From: Aphelocoma coerulescens
Lineage: Eukaryota; Chordata; Aves; Passeriformes; Corvidae
Direction: 5' to 3'
NCBI RefSeq assembly: GCF_041296385.1
Contig: NW_027183804.1
Coordinates: 3,286,001 to 3,350,000 of the forward strand
DNA: 64,000 nucleotides
Shown: in pieces, positions 8,783 through 22,064 of the stretch
Position numbering within the stretch: the first letter of the stretch is position 1
Layout: each line of letters opens with the position of its first letter
Translations under genes and position numbers: made by a program
Notes under the pieces: generated by a model
Databases searched by the model: none
Seen by the model: the letters and a program-made list of their open reading frames with translations, nothing else
What the model was told of the DNA's origin: nothing

Positions 8783-10996
8783 CGGGATTGCTCAGTTCTT
8801 TGGCAGTGCCCCGCCCATGTGGCTGGAGAAGAAAGAGCTCTGAAACTTCTCTCAAGAATCGCTCCCTATTTCTTTCCACGGGCCTCGCTGTCTAGGGATG
8901 TTTCAGGAGACCCCACTGAAACACGGAAGGACTCTCCAATTATCCCAGCTTTCTCTCCACAGCGAGAGGTTTGAATATTTAGCATTGTTATCCTTTTCCT
9001 GTGTGTTTGTTAAATAAAAAGTTTCTATCTGTTTCACTTTCTTCCAAGGAAAATTCTTTTTTCCCGAACCTGGTGGGGGAGGGCTGGGTGTAACCTGCCT
9101 TCAACCAGAGGATATTTTCCTCCAGATTTGTCCAGACCGGCACAGCCTGTCCTTTCCCTGGGGCTCTGTTGCAGATGGAAGCTGCTGGTGCCATTCTCAG
9201 CTTGAAGCCCTCTTTTGATGCAGCAGATGTTGCCAGCTGTGTTCAGCAGCTGTGGCTCAATGTTTCTGCAAAGCTTTTGTGTTCCTCATGGAACCAAGGA
9301 GCCTATGTGACACTGCAGGGGCTGATGGCATCAAGGAGACAATTGTGACAGTACAGAACCTCCTAGAAACAAGGCTCCATTGTGACACCGTGGGGAATCA
9401 TGGACTCAAGGAGCCCATTGTGACACGGCCAGGCCGCATGGAACCAATGGTCCATTGTTACACGGCGGATTCAAGAAGACCATGGTGACACCACGGAGCA
9501 TCACGGAACCATAGTCCATTGTGACACAGCGGGGCCTCATGGAAACGAGGGCACCATTGTGGCAAAGCAGGGCCTAATGGAAGCATGGAGAGCATTGGGA
9601 CATTGTGTGGAATCATGGAAGCATGGAGAGCATTGTGACACTAAGGAAACTCCTGGAACCAAGATGAGCACTGGCACATCATGGAACCTCATGGAAGCAA
9701 GCCTCCATGATGACTTTGGAGGGCCTCATGGAGCACAGGATCCATTGTGACACAGCAGGACCTGGTGCAACCAAGGAGCCTTTGTGATACTCCAGATGCG
9801 CATGGAAGCCAGGGTGCACTGAGACACAGCGGGGCCTTGTTGGAACCAAAGACACCTCTGCAAAAAGCAGGCGAGCTCATAGAAGCAAGGAGTCCATTGT
9901 TACAACATCAAACCTGTGGAACCAAGGGACCATTGTGACACTGCGGGGCCTCATGGAACCAATTGTCCATGATGACAATGCGGATCAAAGGAGACCATGG
10001 TGACACTGCGGAACCGCATGGAACCAAGGAGCCATTGTGACACAGTGGGGCCTCATGGAATCAAGGAGACCATTGTGACCCAGGTGTTGCATGTGAAGGC
10101 AAGGAGCCATTGTGCCACTTTGGGCTTCTTCCCTTGAGCTCTGCAGCTGGCTGTCCCAGCCCAGCGCACCATGTGCCACCTGCTCTCCTCAGGCCTCTGC
10201 CTGCACACAGGCCCAGGAGAAGTTTTCCTGTTTGCAAGGAAAGAATGGAAAAGCCTGAGCAGGTTTCCTAAACAACAAACCCCGCTCAGGAGCCACATGC
10301 TCAGTACAGGCTGCCTGGAACGATGGCCCCTTTCTACAAGGGTCAGTGTGAGCAGGAATGATCTCTGGGAGCAGAATTCTCGGAGTCTTTCCACTGAATT
10401 CTCTGTGCCTGTGTCTTGGGGTGACTTTAGGATGTGTATCCCCTATGGCTGCTCTATGCCCCGAAGTTAACTTTGTGCATTTCTGTGCCTTTCAACTGAG
10501 CCTGAGAGGGGGGAGAGGAAAAAAAACTGGACAAACTTCTCAGAGCGTTTGTTCAAGGACACACATACACACTCCTCTGCATCCTGCTTGCAGCAAGAGT
10601 GCAGGAAGCAACCTTCTTGCTTTTGAGCCAGTTTTCAGCTCCTTTTCTCTGCAGGGAGATGGAGAGTTGAACTTTGTTCTCCTGGGACTTCGGGGGTTTT
10701 TTTTCCCTTCTTCTCTTCTTGACTGTTTCAACATCAGACCACACTGGGACAATTTTCGCCCGAGGTGGGGGCCCTGAATGTGGGCCCATGAGCCAGCTCC
10801 AAGGAGGAGGAGGGAGACTACACCTCCAGAAGTGTTGGGGTTCCTCCCCCCTGCCATGAGGTCATGGGAGAGGGGACCCTGGGGTAGAGGCATGGCCTGG
10901 GCACAGGGTCTCCCTGCTCCCTGCTCACATGTGCCCTAATCCTGTTCAGCACTGGTTATTTTGTGTTGCCCTGTGCCAGGAGGGCCCTGCTTGTCC
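8783..10996 (+). repeat. Macrosatellite unit 5 (2,214 bp, class B)
   Basis: Minisatellite 9284-10124, AATAAA 9013-9018 (here followed by two extra A through a g-to-a change, aataaaaag). It has ccttttcctgtg where units 1-4 have ccttttgctgtg. It keeps tgccccgaagttaactttg like units 3-4 but has the 8-T run. Private changes include cattgtgtggaatc and gatgagcac in the minisatellite. Confidence 0.98.
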
Positions 10997-13210
10997 CGGG
11001 ATTGCTCAGTTCTTTGGCAGTGCCCCGCCCATGTGGCTGGAGAAGAAAGAGCTCTGAAACTTCTCTCAAGAATCGCTCCCTATTTCTTTCCACGGGCCTC
11101 GCTGTCTAGGGATGTTTCAGGAGAGCCCACTGAAACACGGAAGGACTCTCCAATTATCCCAGCTTTCTCTCCACAGCGAGAGGTTTGAATATTTAGCATT
11201 GTTATCCTTTTCCTGTGTGTTTGTTAAATAAAGAGTTTCTATCTGTTTCACTTTCTTCCAAGGAAAATTCTTTTTTCCCGAACCTGGTGGGGGAGGGCTG
11301 GGTGTGACCTGCCTTCAACCAGAGGATATTTTCCTCCAGATTTGTCCAGACCGGCACAGCCTGTCCTTTCCCTGGGGCTCTGTTGCAGATGGAAGCTGCT
11401 GGTGCCATTCTCAGCTTGAAGCCCTCTTTTGATGCAGCAGATGTTGCCAGCTGTGTTCAGCAGCTGTGGCTCAATGTTTCTGCAAAGCTTTTGTGTTCCT
11501 CATGGAACCAAGGAGCCTATGTGACACTGCAGGGGCTGATGGCATCAAGGAGACAATTGTGACAGTACAGAACCTCCTAGAAACAAGGCTCCATTGTGAC
11601 ACCGTGGGGAATCATGGACTCAAGGAGCCCATTGTGACACGGCCAGGCCGCATGGAACCAATGGTCCATTGTTACACGGCGGATTCAAGAAGACCATGGT
11701 GACACCACGGAGCATCACGGAACCATAGTCCATTGTGACACAGCGGGGCCTCATGGAAACGAGGGCACCATTGTGGCAAAGCAGTGCCTAATGGAAGCAT
11801 GGAGAGCATTGGGACATTGTGGGGAATCATGGAAGCATGGAGAGCATTGTGACACTAAGGAAACTCCTGGAACCAAGATGACCACTGGCACATCATGGAA
11901 CCTCATGGAAGCAAGCCTCCATGATGACTTTGGAGGGCCTCATGGAGCACAGGATCCATTGTGACACAGCAGGACCTGGTGCAACCAAGGAGTCTTTGTG
12001 ATACTCCAGATCCGCATGGAAGCCAGGGTGCACTGAGACACAGCGGGGCCTTGTTGGAACCAAAGACACCTCTGCAAAAAGCAGGCGAGCTCATAGAAGC
12101 AAGGAGTCCATTGTTACAACATCAAACCTGTGGAACCAAGGGACCATTGTGACACTGCGGGGCCTCATGGAACCAATTGTCCATGATGACAATGCGGATC
12201 AAAGGAGACCATGGTGACACTGCGGAACCGCATGGAACCAAGGAGCCATTGTGACACAGTGGGGCCTCATGGAATCAAGGAGACCATTGTGACCCAGGTG
12301 TTGCATGTGAAGGCAAGGAGCCATTGTGCCACTTTGGGCTTCTTCCCTTGAGCTCTGCAGCTGGCTGTCCCAGCCCAGCGCACCATGTGCCACCTGCTCT
12401 CCTCAGGCCTCTGCCTGCACACAGGCCCAGGAGAAGTTTTCCTGTTTGCAAGGAAAGAATGGAAAAGCCTGAGCAGGTTTCCTAAACAACAAACCCCGCT
12501 CAGGAGCCACATGCTCAGTACAGGCTGCCTGGAACGATGGCCCCTTTCTACAAGGGTCAGTGTGAGCAGGAATGATCTCTGGGAGCAGAATTCTCGGAGT
12601 CTTTCCACTGAATTCTCTGTGCCTGTGTCTTGGGGTGACTTTAGGATGTGTATCCCCTATGGCTGCTCTATGCCCAGAAGTTAACTTGGTGCATTTCTGT
12701 GCCTTTCAACTGAGCCTGAGAGGGGGGAGAGGAAAAAAAACTGGACAAACTTCTCAGAGCGTTTGTTCAAGGACACACATACACACTCCTCTGCATCCTG
12801 CTTGCAGCAAGAGTGCAGGAAGCAACCTTCTTGCTTTTGAGCCAGTTTTCAGCTCCTTTTCTCTGCAGGGAGATGGAGAGTTGAACTTTGTTCTCCTGGG
12901 ACTTCGGGGGTTTTTTTTCCCTTCTTCTCTTCTTGACTGTTTCAACATCAGACCACACTGGGACAATTTTCGCCCGAGGTGGGGGCCCTGAATGTGGGCC
13001 CATGAGCCAGCTCCAAGGAGGAGGAGGGAGACTACACCTCCAGAAGTGTTGGGGTTCCTCCCCCCTGCCATGAGGTCATGGGAGAGGGGACCCTGGGGTA
13101 GAGGCATGGCCTGGGCACAGGGTCTCCCTGCTCCCTGCTCACATGTGCCCTAATCCTGTTCAGCACTGGTTATTTTGTGTTGCCCTGTGCCAGGAGGGCC
13201 CTGCTTGTCC
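10997..13210 (+). repeat. Macrosatellite unit 6 (2,214 bp, class B)
   Basis: Minisatellite 11498-12338, AATAAA 11227-11232. Carries gagagccc near 11123 (with units 2, 7 and 22), a private gggtgtgacc near 11300, gcagtgccta near 11782 and cagatccgcatgg, a variant shared with units 8, 9, 13, 16, 22, 24, 27 and 29. Confidence 0.98.
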
Positions 13211-15422
13211 CGGGATTGCTCAGTTCTTTGGCAGTGCCCCGCCCATGTGGCTGGAGAAGAAAGAGCTCTGAAACTTCTCTCAAGAATCGCTCCCTATTTC
13301 TTTCCACGGGCCTCGCTGTCTAGGGATGTTTCAGGAGAGCCCACTGAAACACGGAAGGACTCTCCAATTATCCCAGCTTTCTCTCCACAGCGAGAGGTTT
13401 GAATATTTAGCATTGTTATCCTTTTGCTGTGTGTTTGTTAAATAAAGAGTTTCTATCTCTTTCACTTTCTTCCGAGGAAAATTCTTTTTTCCCGAACCTG
13501 GTGGGGGAGGGCTGGGTGTAACCTGCCTTCTACCAGAGGATATTTTCCTCCACATTTGTCCAGACCGGCACAGCCTGTCCTTTCCCTGGGGCTCTGTTGC
13601 AGATGGAAGCTGCTGGTGCCATTCTCAGCTTGAAGCCCTCTTTTGATGCAGCAGATGTTGCCAGCTGTGTTCAGCAGCTGTGGCTCAATGTTTCTGCAAA
13701 GCTTTTGTGTTCCTCATGGAACCAAGGAGCCTATGTGACACTGCAGGGGCTGATGGCATCAAGGAGACAATTGTGACAGTACAGAACCTCCTAGAAACAA
13801 GGCTCCATTGACACCGTGGGGAATCATGGACTCAAGGAGCCCATTGTGACACGGCCAGGCCGCATGGAACCAATGGTTCATTGTTACACTGCGGATTCAA
13901 GAAGACCATGGTGACACCACGGAGCATCATGGAACCATACGTCCATTGTGACACAGCGGGGCCTCATGGAAACGAGGGCACCATTGTGGCAAAGCAGGGC
14001 CTAATGGAAGCATGGAGAGCATTGGGACATTGTGGGGAATCATGGAAGCATGGAGAGCATTGTGACACTAAGGAAACTCCTGGAAGCAAGATGACCACTG
14101 GCACATCATGGAACCTCATGGAAGCAAGCCTCCATGATGACTTTGGAGGGCCTCATGGAGCACAGGATCCATTGTGACACAGCAGGACCTGGTGCAACCA
14201 AGGAGCCTTTGTGATACTCCAGATGCGCATGGAAGCCAGGGTGCACTGAGACACAGCGGGGCCTTGTTGGAACCAAAGACACCTCTGCAAAAAGCAGGCG
14301 AGCTCATAGAAGCAAGGAGTCCATTGTTACAACATCAAACCTGTGGAACCAAGGGACCATTGTGACACTGCGGGGCCTCATGGAACCAATTGTCCATGAT
14401 GACAATGCGGATCAAAGGAGACCATGGTGACACTGTGGAACCGCATGGAACCAAGGAGCCATTGTGACACAGTGGGGCCTCATGGAATCAAGGAGACCAT
14501 TGTGACCCAGGTGTTGCATGTGAAGGCAAGGAGCCATTGTGACTCTTTGGGCTTCTTCCCTTGAGCTCTGCAGCTGGCTGTCCCAGCCCTGCGCACCATG
14601 TGCCACCTGCTCTCCTCAGGCCTCTGCCTGCACACAGCCCCAGGAGAAGTTTTCCTGTTTGCAAGGAAAGAATGGAAAAGCCTGAGCAGGTTTCCTAAAC
14701 AACAAACCCCGCTCAGGAGCCACATGCTCAGTACAGGCTGCCTGGAACGATGGCCCCTTTCTACAAGGGTCAGTGTGAGCAGGAATGATCTCTGGGAGCA
14801 GAATTCTCAGAGTCTTTCCACTGAATTCTCTGTGCCTGTGTCTTGGGGTGACTTTAGGATGTGTATCCCCTATGGCTGCTCTATGCCCAGAAGTTAACTT
14901 GGTGCATTTCTGTGCCTTTCAACTGAGCCTGAGAGGGGGGAGAGGAAAAAAAACTGGACAAACTTCTCAGAGCGTTTGTTCAAGGACACACATACACACT
15001 CCTCTGCATCCTGCTTGCAGCAAGGGTGGAGGAAGCAACCTTCTTGCTTTTGAGCCAGTTTTCAGCTCCTTTTCTCTGCAGGGAGATGGAGAGTTGAACT
15101 TTGTTCTCCTGGGACTTTGGGGGTTTTTTTCCCTTCTTCTCTTCTTGACTGTTTCAACATCAGACCACACTGGGACAATTTTCGCCCGAGGTGGGGGCCC
15201 TGAATGTGGGCCCATGAGCCAGCTCCAAGGAGGAGGAGGGAGACTACACCTCCAGAAGTGTTGGGGTTCCTCCCCCCGGCCATGAGGTCATGGGAGAGGG
15301 GACCCTGGGGTAGAGGCATGGCCTGGGCACAGGGTCTCCCTGCTCCCTGCTCACATGTGCCCTAATCCTGTTCAGCACTGGTTATTTTGTGTTGCCCTGT
15401 GCCAGGAGGGCCCTGCTTGTCC
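13211..15422 (+). repeat. Macrosatellite unit 7 (2,212 bp, class A)
   Basis: First unit with class A variants through most of its length: cttctaccag, gttcattgttacactgcgg, catacgtcc, gactctttgg, cagccctgcgc, ctcagagtc, aagggtggagg and the 7-T run. It still has aactggac where later A units have aaccggac. A private 2-bp deletion (ccattgacacc near 13806) explains the length. Minisatellite 13712-14551, AATAAA 13441-13446. It ends in the cccccggcc variant shared with units 8, 9 and 12. Confidence 0.98.
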
Positions 15423-17636
15423 CGGGATTGCTCAGTTCTTTGGCAGTGCCCCGCCCATGTGGCTGGAGAAGAAAGAGCTCTGAAACTTCTCTCAAGAATC
15501 GCTCCCTATTTCTTTCCACGGGCCTCGCTGTCTAGGGATGTTTCAGGAGACCCCACTGAAACACGGAAGGACTCTCCAATTATCCCAGCTTTCTCTCCAC
15601 AGCGAGAGGTTTGAATATTTAGCATTGTTATCCTTTTGCTGTGTGTTTGTTAAATAAAGAGTTTCTATCTGTTTCACTTTCTTCCGAGGAAAATTCTTTT
15701 TTCCCGAACCTGGTGGGGGAGGGCTGGGTGTAACCTGCCTTCAACCAGAGGATATTTTCCTCCAGATTTGTCCAGACCGGCACAGCCTGTCCTTTCCCTG
15801 GGGCTCTGTTGCAGATGGAAGCTGCTGGTGCCATTCTCAGCTTGAAGCCCTCTTTTGATGCAGCAGATGTTGCCAGCTGTGTTCAGCAGCTGTGGCTCAA
15901 TGTTTCTGCAAAGCTTTTGTGTTCCTCATGGAACCAAGGAGCCTATGTGACACTGCAGGGGCTGATGGCATCAAGGAGACAATTGTGACAGTACAGAACC
16001 TCCTAGAAACAAGGCTCCATTGTGACACCGTGGGGAATCATGGACTCAAGGAGCCCATTGTGACACGGCCAGGCCGCATGGAACCAATGGTCCATTGTTA
16101 CACGGCGGATTCAAGAAGACCATGGTGACACCACGGAGCATCACGGAACCATAGTCCATTGTGACACAGCGGGGCCTCATGGAAACGAGGGCACCATTGT
16201 GGCAAAGCAGGGCCTAATGGAAGCATGGAGAGCATTGGGACATTGTGGGGAATCATGGAAGCATGGAGAGCATTGTGACACTAAGGAAACTCCTGGAACC
16301 AAGATGACCACTGGCACATCATGGAACCTCATGGAAGCAAGCCTCCATGATGACTTTGGAGGGCCTCATGGAGCACAGGATCCATTGTGACACAGCAGGA
16401 CCTGGTGCAACCAAGGAGTCTTTGTGATACTCCAGATCCGCATGGAAGCCAGGGTGCACTGAGACACAGCGGGGCCTTGTTGGAACCAAAGACACCTCTG
16501 CAAAAAGCAGGCGAGCTCATAGAAGCAAGGAGTCCATTGTTACAACATCAAACCTGTGGAACCAAGGGACCATTGTGACACTGCGGGGCCTCATGGAACC
16601 AATTGTCCATGATGACAATGCGGATCAAAGGAGACCATGGTGACACTGCGGAACCGCATGGAACCAAGGAGCCATTGTGACACAGTGGGGCCTCATGGAA
16701 TCAAGGAGACCATTGTGACCCAGGTGTTGCATGTGAAGGCAAGGAGCCATTGTGACTCTTTGGGCTTCTTCCCTTGAGCTCTGCAGCTGGCTGTCCCAGC
16801 CCAGCGCACCATGTGCCACCTGCTCTCCTCAGGGCTCTGCCTGCACACAGCCCCAGGAGAAGTTTTCCTGTTTGCAAGGAAAGAATGGAAAAGCCTGAGC
16901 AGGTTTCCTAAACAACAAACCCCGCTCAGGAGCCACATGCTCAGTACAGGCTGCCTGGAACGATGGCCCCTTTCTACAAGGGTCAGTGTGAGCAGGAATG
17001 ATCTCTGGGAGCAGAATTCTCAGAGTCTTTCCACTGAATTCTCTGTGCCTGTGTCTTGGGGTGACTTTAGGATGTGTATCCCCTATGGCTGCTCTATGCC
17101 CAGAAGTTAACTTGGTGCATTTCTGTGCCTTTCAACTGAGCCTGAGAGGGGGGAGAGGAAAAAAAACTGGACAAACTTCTCAGAGCGTTTGTTCAAGGAC
17201 ACACATACACACTCCTCTGCATCCTGCTTGCAGCAAGAGTGCAGGAAGCAACCTTCTTGCTTTTGAGCCAGTTTTCAGCTCCTTTTCTCTGCAGGGAGAT
17301 GGAGAGTTGAACTTTGTTCTCCTGGGACTTCGGGGGTTTTTTTTCCCTTCTTCTCTTCTTGACTGTTTCAACATCAGACCACACTGGGACAATTTTCGCC
17401 CGAGGTGGGGGCCCTGAATGTGGGCCCATGAGCCAGCTCCAAGGAGGAGGAGGGAGACTACACCTCCAGAAGTGTTGGGGTTCCTCCCCCCGGCCATGAG
17501 GTCATGGGAGAGGGGACCCTGGGGTAGAGGCATGGCCTGGGCACAGGGTCTCCCTGCTCCCTGCTCACATGTGCCCTAATCCTGTTCAGCACTGGTTATT
17601 TTGTGTTGCCCTGTGCCAGGAGGGCCCTGCTTGTCC
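15423..17636 (+). repeat. Macrosatellite unit 8 (2,214 bp, B/A/B mosaic)
   Basis: Minisatellite 15924-16764, AATAAA 15653-15658. Class B in the first part, class A at gactctttgg, gccccaggag and ctcagagtc, then class B again from gagtgcagg with the 8-T run. The cccccggcc variant near 17488 links it to units 7, 9 and 12. Confidence 0.98.
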
Positions 17637-19850
17637 CGGGATTGCTCAGTTCTTTGGCAGTGCCCCGCCCATGTGGCTGGAGAAGAAAGAGCTCTGAAAC
17701 TTCTCTCAAGAATCGCTCCCTATTTCTTTCCACGGGCCTCGCTGTCTAGGGATGTTTCAGGAGACCCCACTGAAACACGGAAGGACTCTCCAATTATCCC
17801 AGCTTTCTCTCCACAGCGAGAGGTTTGAATATTTAGCATTGTTATCCTTTTCCTGTGTGTTTGTTAAATAAAGAGTTTCTATCTCTTTCACTTTCTTCCA
17901 AGGAAAATTCTTTTTTCCCGAACCTGGTGGGGGAGGGCTGGGTGTAACCTGCCTTCAACCAGAGGATATTTTCCTCCAGATTTGTCCAGACCGGCACAGC
18001 CTGTCCTTTCCCTGGGGCTCTGTTGCAGATGGAAGCTGCTGGTGCCATTCTCAGCTTGAAGCCCTCTTTTGATGCAGCAGATGTTGCCAGCTGTGTTCAG
18101 CAGCTGTGGCTCAATGTTTCTGCAAAGCTTTTGTGTTCCTCATGGAACCAAGGAGCCTATGTGACACTGCAGGGGCTGATGGCATCAAGGAGACAATTGT
18201 GACAGTACAGAACCTCCTAGAAACAAGGCTCCATTGTGACACCGTGGGGAATCATGGACTCAAGGAGCCCATTGTGACACGGCCAGGCCGCATGGAACCA
18301 ATGGTCCATTGTTACACGGCGGATTCAAGAAGACCATGGTGACACCACGGAGCATCACGGAACCATAGTCCATTGTGACACAGCGGGGCCTCATGGAAAC
18401 GAGGGCACCATTGTGGCAAAACAGGGCCTAATGGAAGCATGGAGAGCATTGGGACATTGTGGGGAATCATGGAAGCATGGAGAGCATTGTGACACTAAGG
18501 AAACTCCTGGAAGCAAGATGACCACTGGCACATCATGGAACCTCATGGAAGCAAGCCTCCATGATGACTTTGGAGGGCCTCATGGAGCACAGGATCCATT
18601 GTGACACAGCAGGACCTGGTGCAACCAAGGAGTCTTTGTGATACTCCAGATCCGCATGGAAGCCAGGGTGCACTGAGACACAGCGGGGCCTTGTTGGAAC
18701 CAAAGACACCTCTGCAAAAAGCAGGCGAGCTCATAGAAGCAAGGAGTCCATTGTTACAACATCAAACCTGTGGAACCAAGGGACCATTGTGACACTGCGG
18801 GGCCTCATGGAACCAATTGTCCATGATGACAATGCGGATCAAAGGAGACCATGGTGACACTGCGGAACCGCATGGAACCAAGGAGCCATTGTGACACAGT
18901 GGGGCCTCATGGAATCAAGGAGACCATTGTGACCCAGGTGTTGCATGTGAAGGCAAGGAGCCATTGTGACTCTTTGGGCTTCTTCCCTTGAGCTCTGCAG
19001 CTGGCTGTCCCAGCCCTGCGCACCATGTGCCACCTGCTCTCCTCAGGGCTCTGCCTGCACACAGCCCCAGGAGAAGTTTTCCTGTTTGCAAGGAAAGAAT
19101 GGAAAAGCCTGAGCAGGTTTCCTAAACAACAAACCCCGCTCAGGAGCCACATGCTCAGTACAGGCTGCCTGGAACGATGGCCCCTTTCTACAAGGGTCAG
19201 TGTGAGCAGGAATGATCTCTGGGAGCAGAATTCTCGGAGTCTTTCCACTGAATTCTCTGTGCCTGTGTCTTGGGGTGACTTTAGGATGTGTATCCCCTAT
19301 GGCTGCTCTATGCCCAGAAGTTAACTTGGTGCATTTCTGTGCCTTTCAACTGAGCCTGAGAGGGGGGAGAGGAAAAAAAACTGGACAAACTTCTCAGAGC
19401 GTTTGTTCAAGGACACACATACACACTCCTCTGCATCCTGCTTGCAGCAAGAGTGCAGGAAGCAACCTTCTTGCTTTTGAGCCAGTTTTCAGCTCCTTTT
19501 CTCTGCAGGGAGATGGAGAGTTGAACTTTGTTCTCCTGGGACTTCGGGGGTTTTTTTTCCCTTCTTCTCTTCTTGACTGTTTCAACATCAGACCACACTG
19601 GGAGAATTTTCGCCCGAGGTGGGGGCCCTGAATGTGGGCCCATGAGCCAGCTCCAAGGAGGAGGAGGGAGACTACACCTCCAGAAGTGTTGGGGTTCCTC
19701 CCCCCGGCCATGAGGTCATGGGAGAGGGGACCCTGGGGTAGAGGCATGGCCTGGGCACAGGGTCTCCCTGCTCCCTGCTCACATGTGCCCTAATCCTGTT
19801 CAGCACTGGTTATTTTGTGTTGCCCTGTGCCAGGAGGGCCCTGCTTGTCC
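17637..19850 (+). repeat. Macrosatellite unit 9 (2,214 bp, B/A/B mosaic)
   Basis: Minisatellite 18138-18978, AATAAA 17867-17872. Class A variants are limited to a short tract around gactctttgg and cagccctgcgc; ctcggagtc onward is class B. A private change gives gggagaatttt near 19603. Shares cccccggcc with units 7, 8 and 12. Confidence 0.98.
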
Positions 19851-22064
19851 CGGGATTGCTCAGTTCTTTGGCAGTGCCCCGCCCATGTGGCTGGAGAAGA
19901 AAGAGCTCTGAAACTTCTCTCAAGAATCGCTCCCTATTTCTTTCCACGGGCCTCGCTGTCTAGGGATGTTTCAGGAGACCCCACTGAAACACGGAAGGAC
20001 TCTCCAATTATCCCAGCTTTCTCTCCACAGCGAGAGGTTTGAATATTTAGCATTGTTATCCTTTTCCTGTGTGTTTGTTAAATAAAGAGTTTCTATCTGT
20101 TTCACTTTCTTCCGAGGAAAATTCTTTTTTCCCGAACCTGGTGGGGGAGGGCTGGGTGTAACCTGCCTTCAACCAGAGGATATTTTCCTCCAGATTTGTC
20201 CAGACCGGCACAGCCTGTCCTTTCCCTGGGGCTCTGTTGCAGATGGAAGCTGCTGGTGCCATTCTCAGCTTGAAGCCCTCTTTTGATGCAGCAGATGTTG
20301 CCAGCTGTGTTCAGCAGCTGTGGCTCAATGTTTCTGCAAAGCTTTTGTGTTCCTCATGGAACCAAGGAGCCTATGTGACACTGCAGGGGCTGATGGCATC
20401 AAGGAGACAATTGTGACAGTACAGAACCTCCTAGAAACAAGGCTCCATTGTGACACCGTGGGGAATCATGGACTCAAGGAGCCCATTGTGACACGGCCAG
20501 GCCGCATGGAACCAATGGTCCATTGTTACACGGCGGATTCAAGAAGACCATGGTGACACCACGGAGCATCACGGAACCATAGTCCATTGTGACACAGCGG
20601 GGCCTCATGGAAACGAGGGCACCATTGTGGCAAAGCAGGGCCTAATGGAAGCATGGAGAGCATTGGGACATTGTGGGGAATCATGGAAGCATGGAGAGCA
20701 TTGTGACACTAAGGAAACTCCTGGAACCAAGATGACCACTGGCACATCATGGAACCTCATGGAAGCAAGCCTCCATGATGACTTTGGAGGGCCTCATGGA
20801 GCACAGGATCCATTGTGACACAGCAGGACCTGGTGCAACCAAGGAGCCTTTGTGATACTCCAGATGCGCATGGAAGCCAGGGTGCACTGAGACACAGCGG
20901 GGCCTTGTTGGAACCAAAGACACCTCTGCAAAAAGCAGGCGAGCTCATAGAAGCAAGGAGTCCATTGTTACAACATCAAACCTGTGGAACCAAGGGACCA
21001 TTGTGACACTGCGGGGCCTCATGGAACCAATTGTCCATGATGACAATGCGGATCAAAGGAGACCATGGTGACACTGCGGAACCGCATGGAACCAAGGAGC
21101 CATTGTGACACAGTGGGGCCTCATGGAATCAAGGAGACCATTGTGACCCAGGTGTTGCATGTGAAGGCAAGGAGCCATTGTGCCACTTTGGGCTTCTTCC
21201 CTTGAGCTCTGCAGCTGGCTGTCCCAGCCCAGCGCACCATGTGCCACCTGCTCTCCTCAGGCCTCTGCCTGCACACAGGCCCAGGAGAAGTTTTCCTGTT
21301 TGCAAGGAAAGAATGGAAAAGCCTGAGCAGGTTTCCTAAACAACAAACCCCGCTCAGGAGCCACATGCTCAGTACAGGCTGCCTGGAACGATGGCCCCTT
21401 TCTACAAGGGTCAGTGTGAGCAGGAATGATCTCTGGGAGCAGAATTCTCGGAGTCTTTCCACTGAATTCTCTGTGCCTGTGTCTTGGGGTGACTTTAGGA
21501 TGTGTATCCCCTATGGCTGCTCTATGCCCAGAAGTTAACTTGGTGCATTTCTGTGCCTTTCAACTGAGCCTGAGAGGGGGGAGAGGAAAAAAAACTGGAC
21601 AAACTTCTCAGAGCGTTTGTTCAAGGACACACATACACACTCCTCTGCATCCTGCTTGCAGCAAGAGTGCAGGAAGCAACCTTCTTGCTTTTGAGCCAGT
21701 TTTCAGCTCCTTTTCTCTGCAGGGAGATGGAGAGTTGAACTTTGTTCTCCTGGGACTTCGGGGGTTTTTTTTCCCTTCTTCTCTTCTTGACTGTTTCAAC
21801 ATCAGACCACACTGGGACAATTTTCGCCCGAGGTGGGGGCCCTGAATGTGGGCCCATGAGCCAGCTCCAAGGAGGAGGAGGGAGACTACACCTCCAGAAG
21901 TGTTGGGGTTCCTCCCCCCTGCCATGAGGTCATGGGAGAGGGGACCCTGGGGTAGAGGCATGGCCTGGGCACAGGGTCTCCCTGCTCCCTGCTCACATGT
22001 GCCCTAATCCTGTTCAGCACTGGTTATTTTGTGTTGCCCTGTGCCAGGAGGGCCCTGCTTGTCC
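19851..22064 (+). repeat. Macrosatellite unit 10 (2,214 bp, class B)
   Basis: Minisatellite 20352-21192, AATAAA 20081-20086. Class B at every diagnostic site; it can serve as a typical B unit. Confidence 0.98.
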
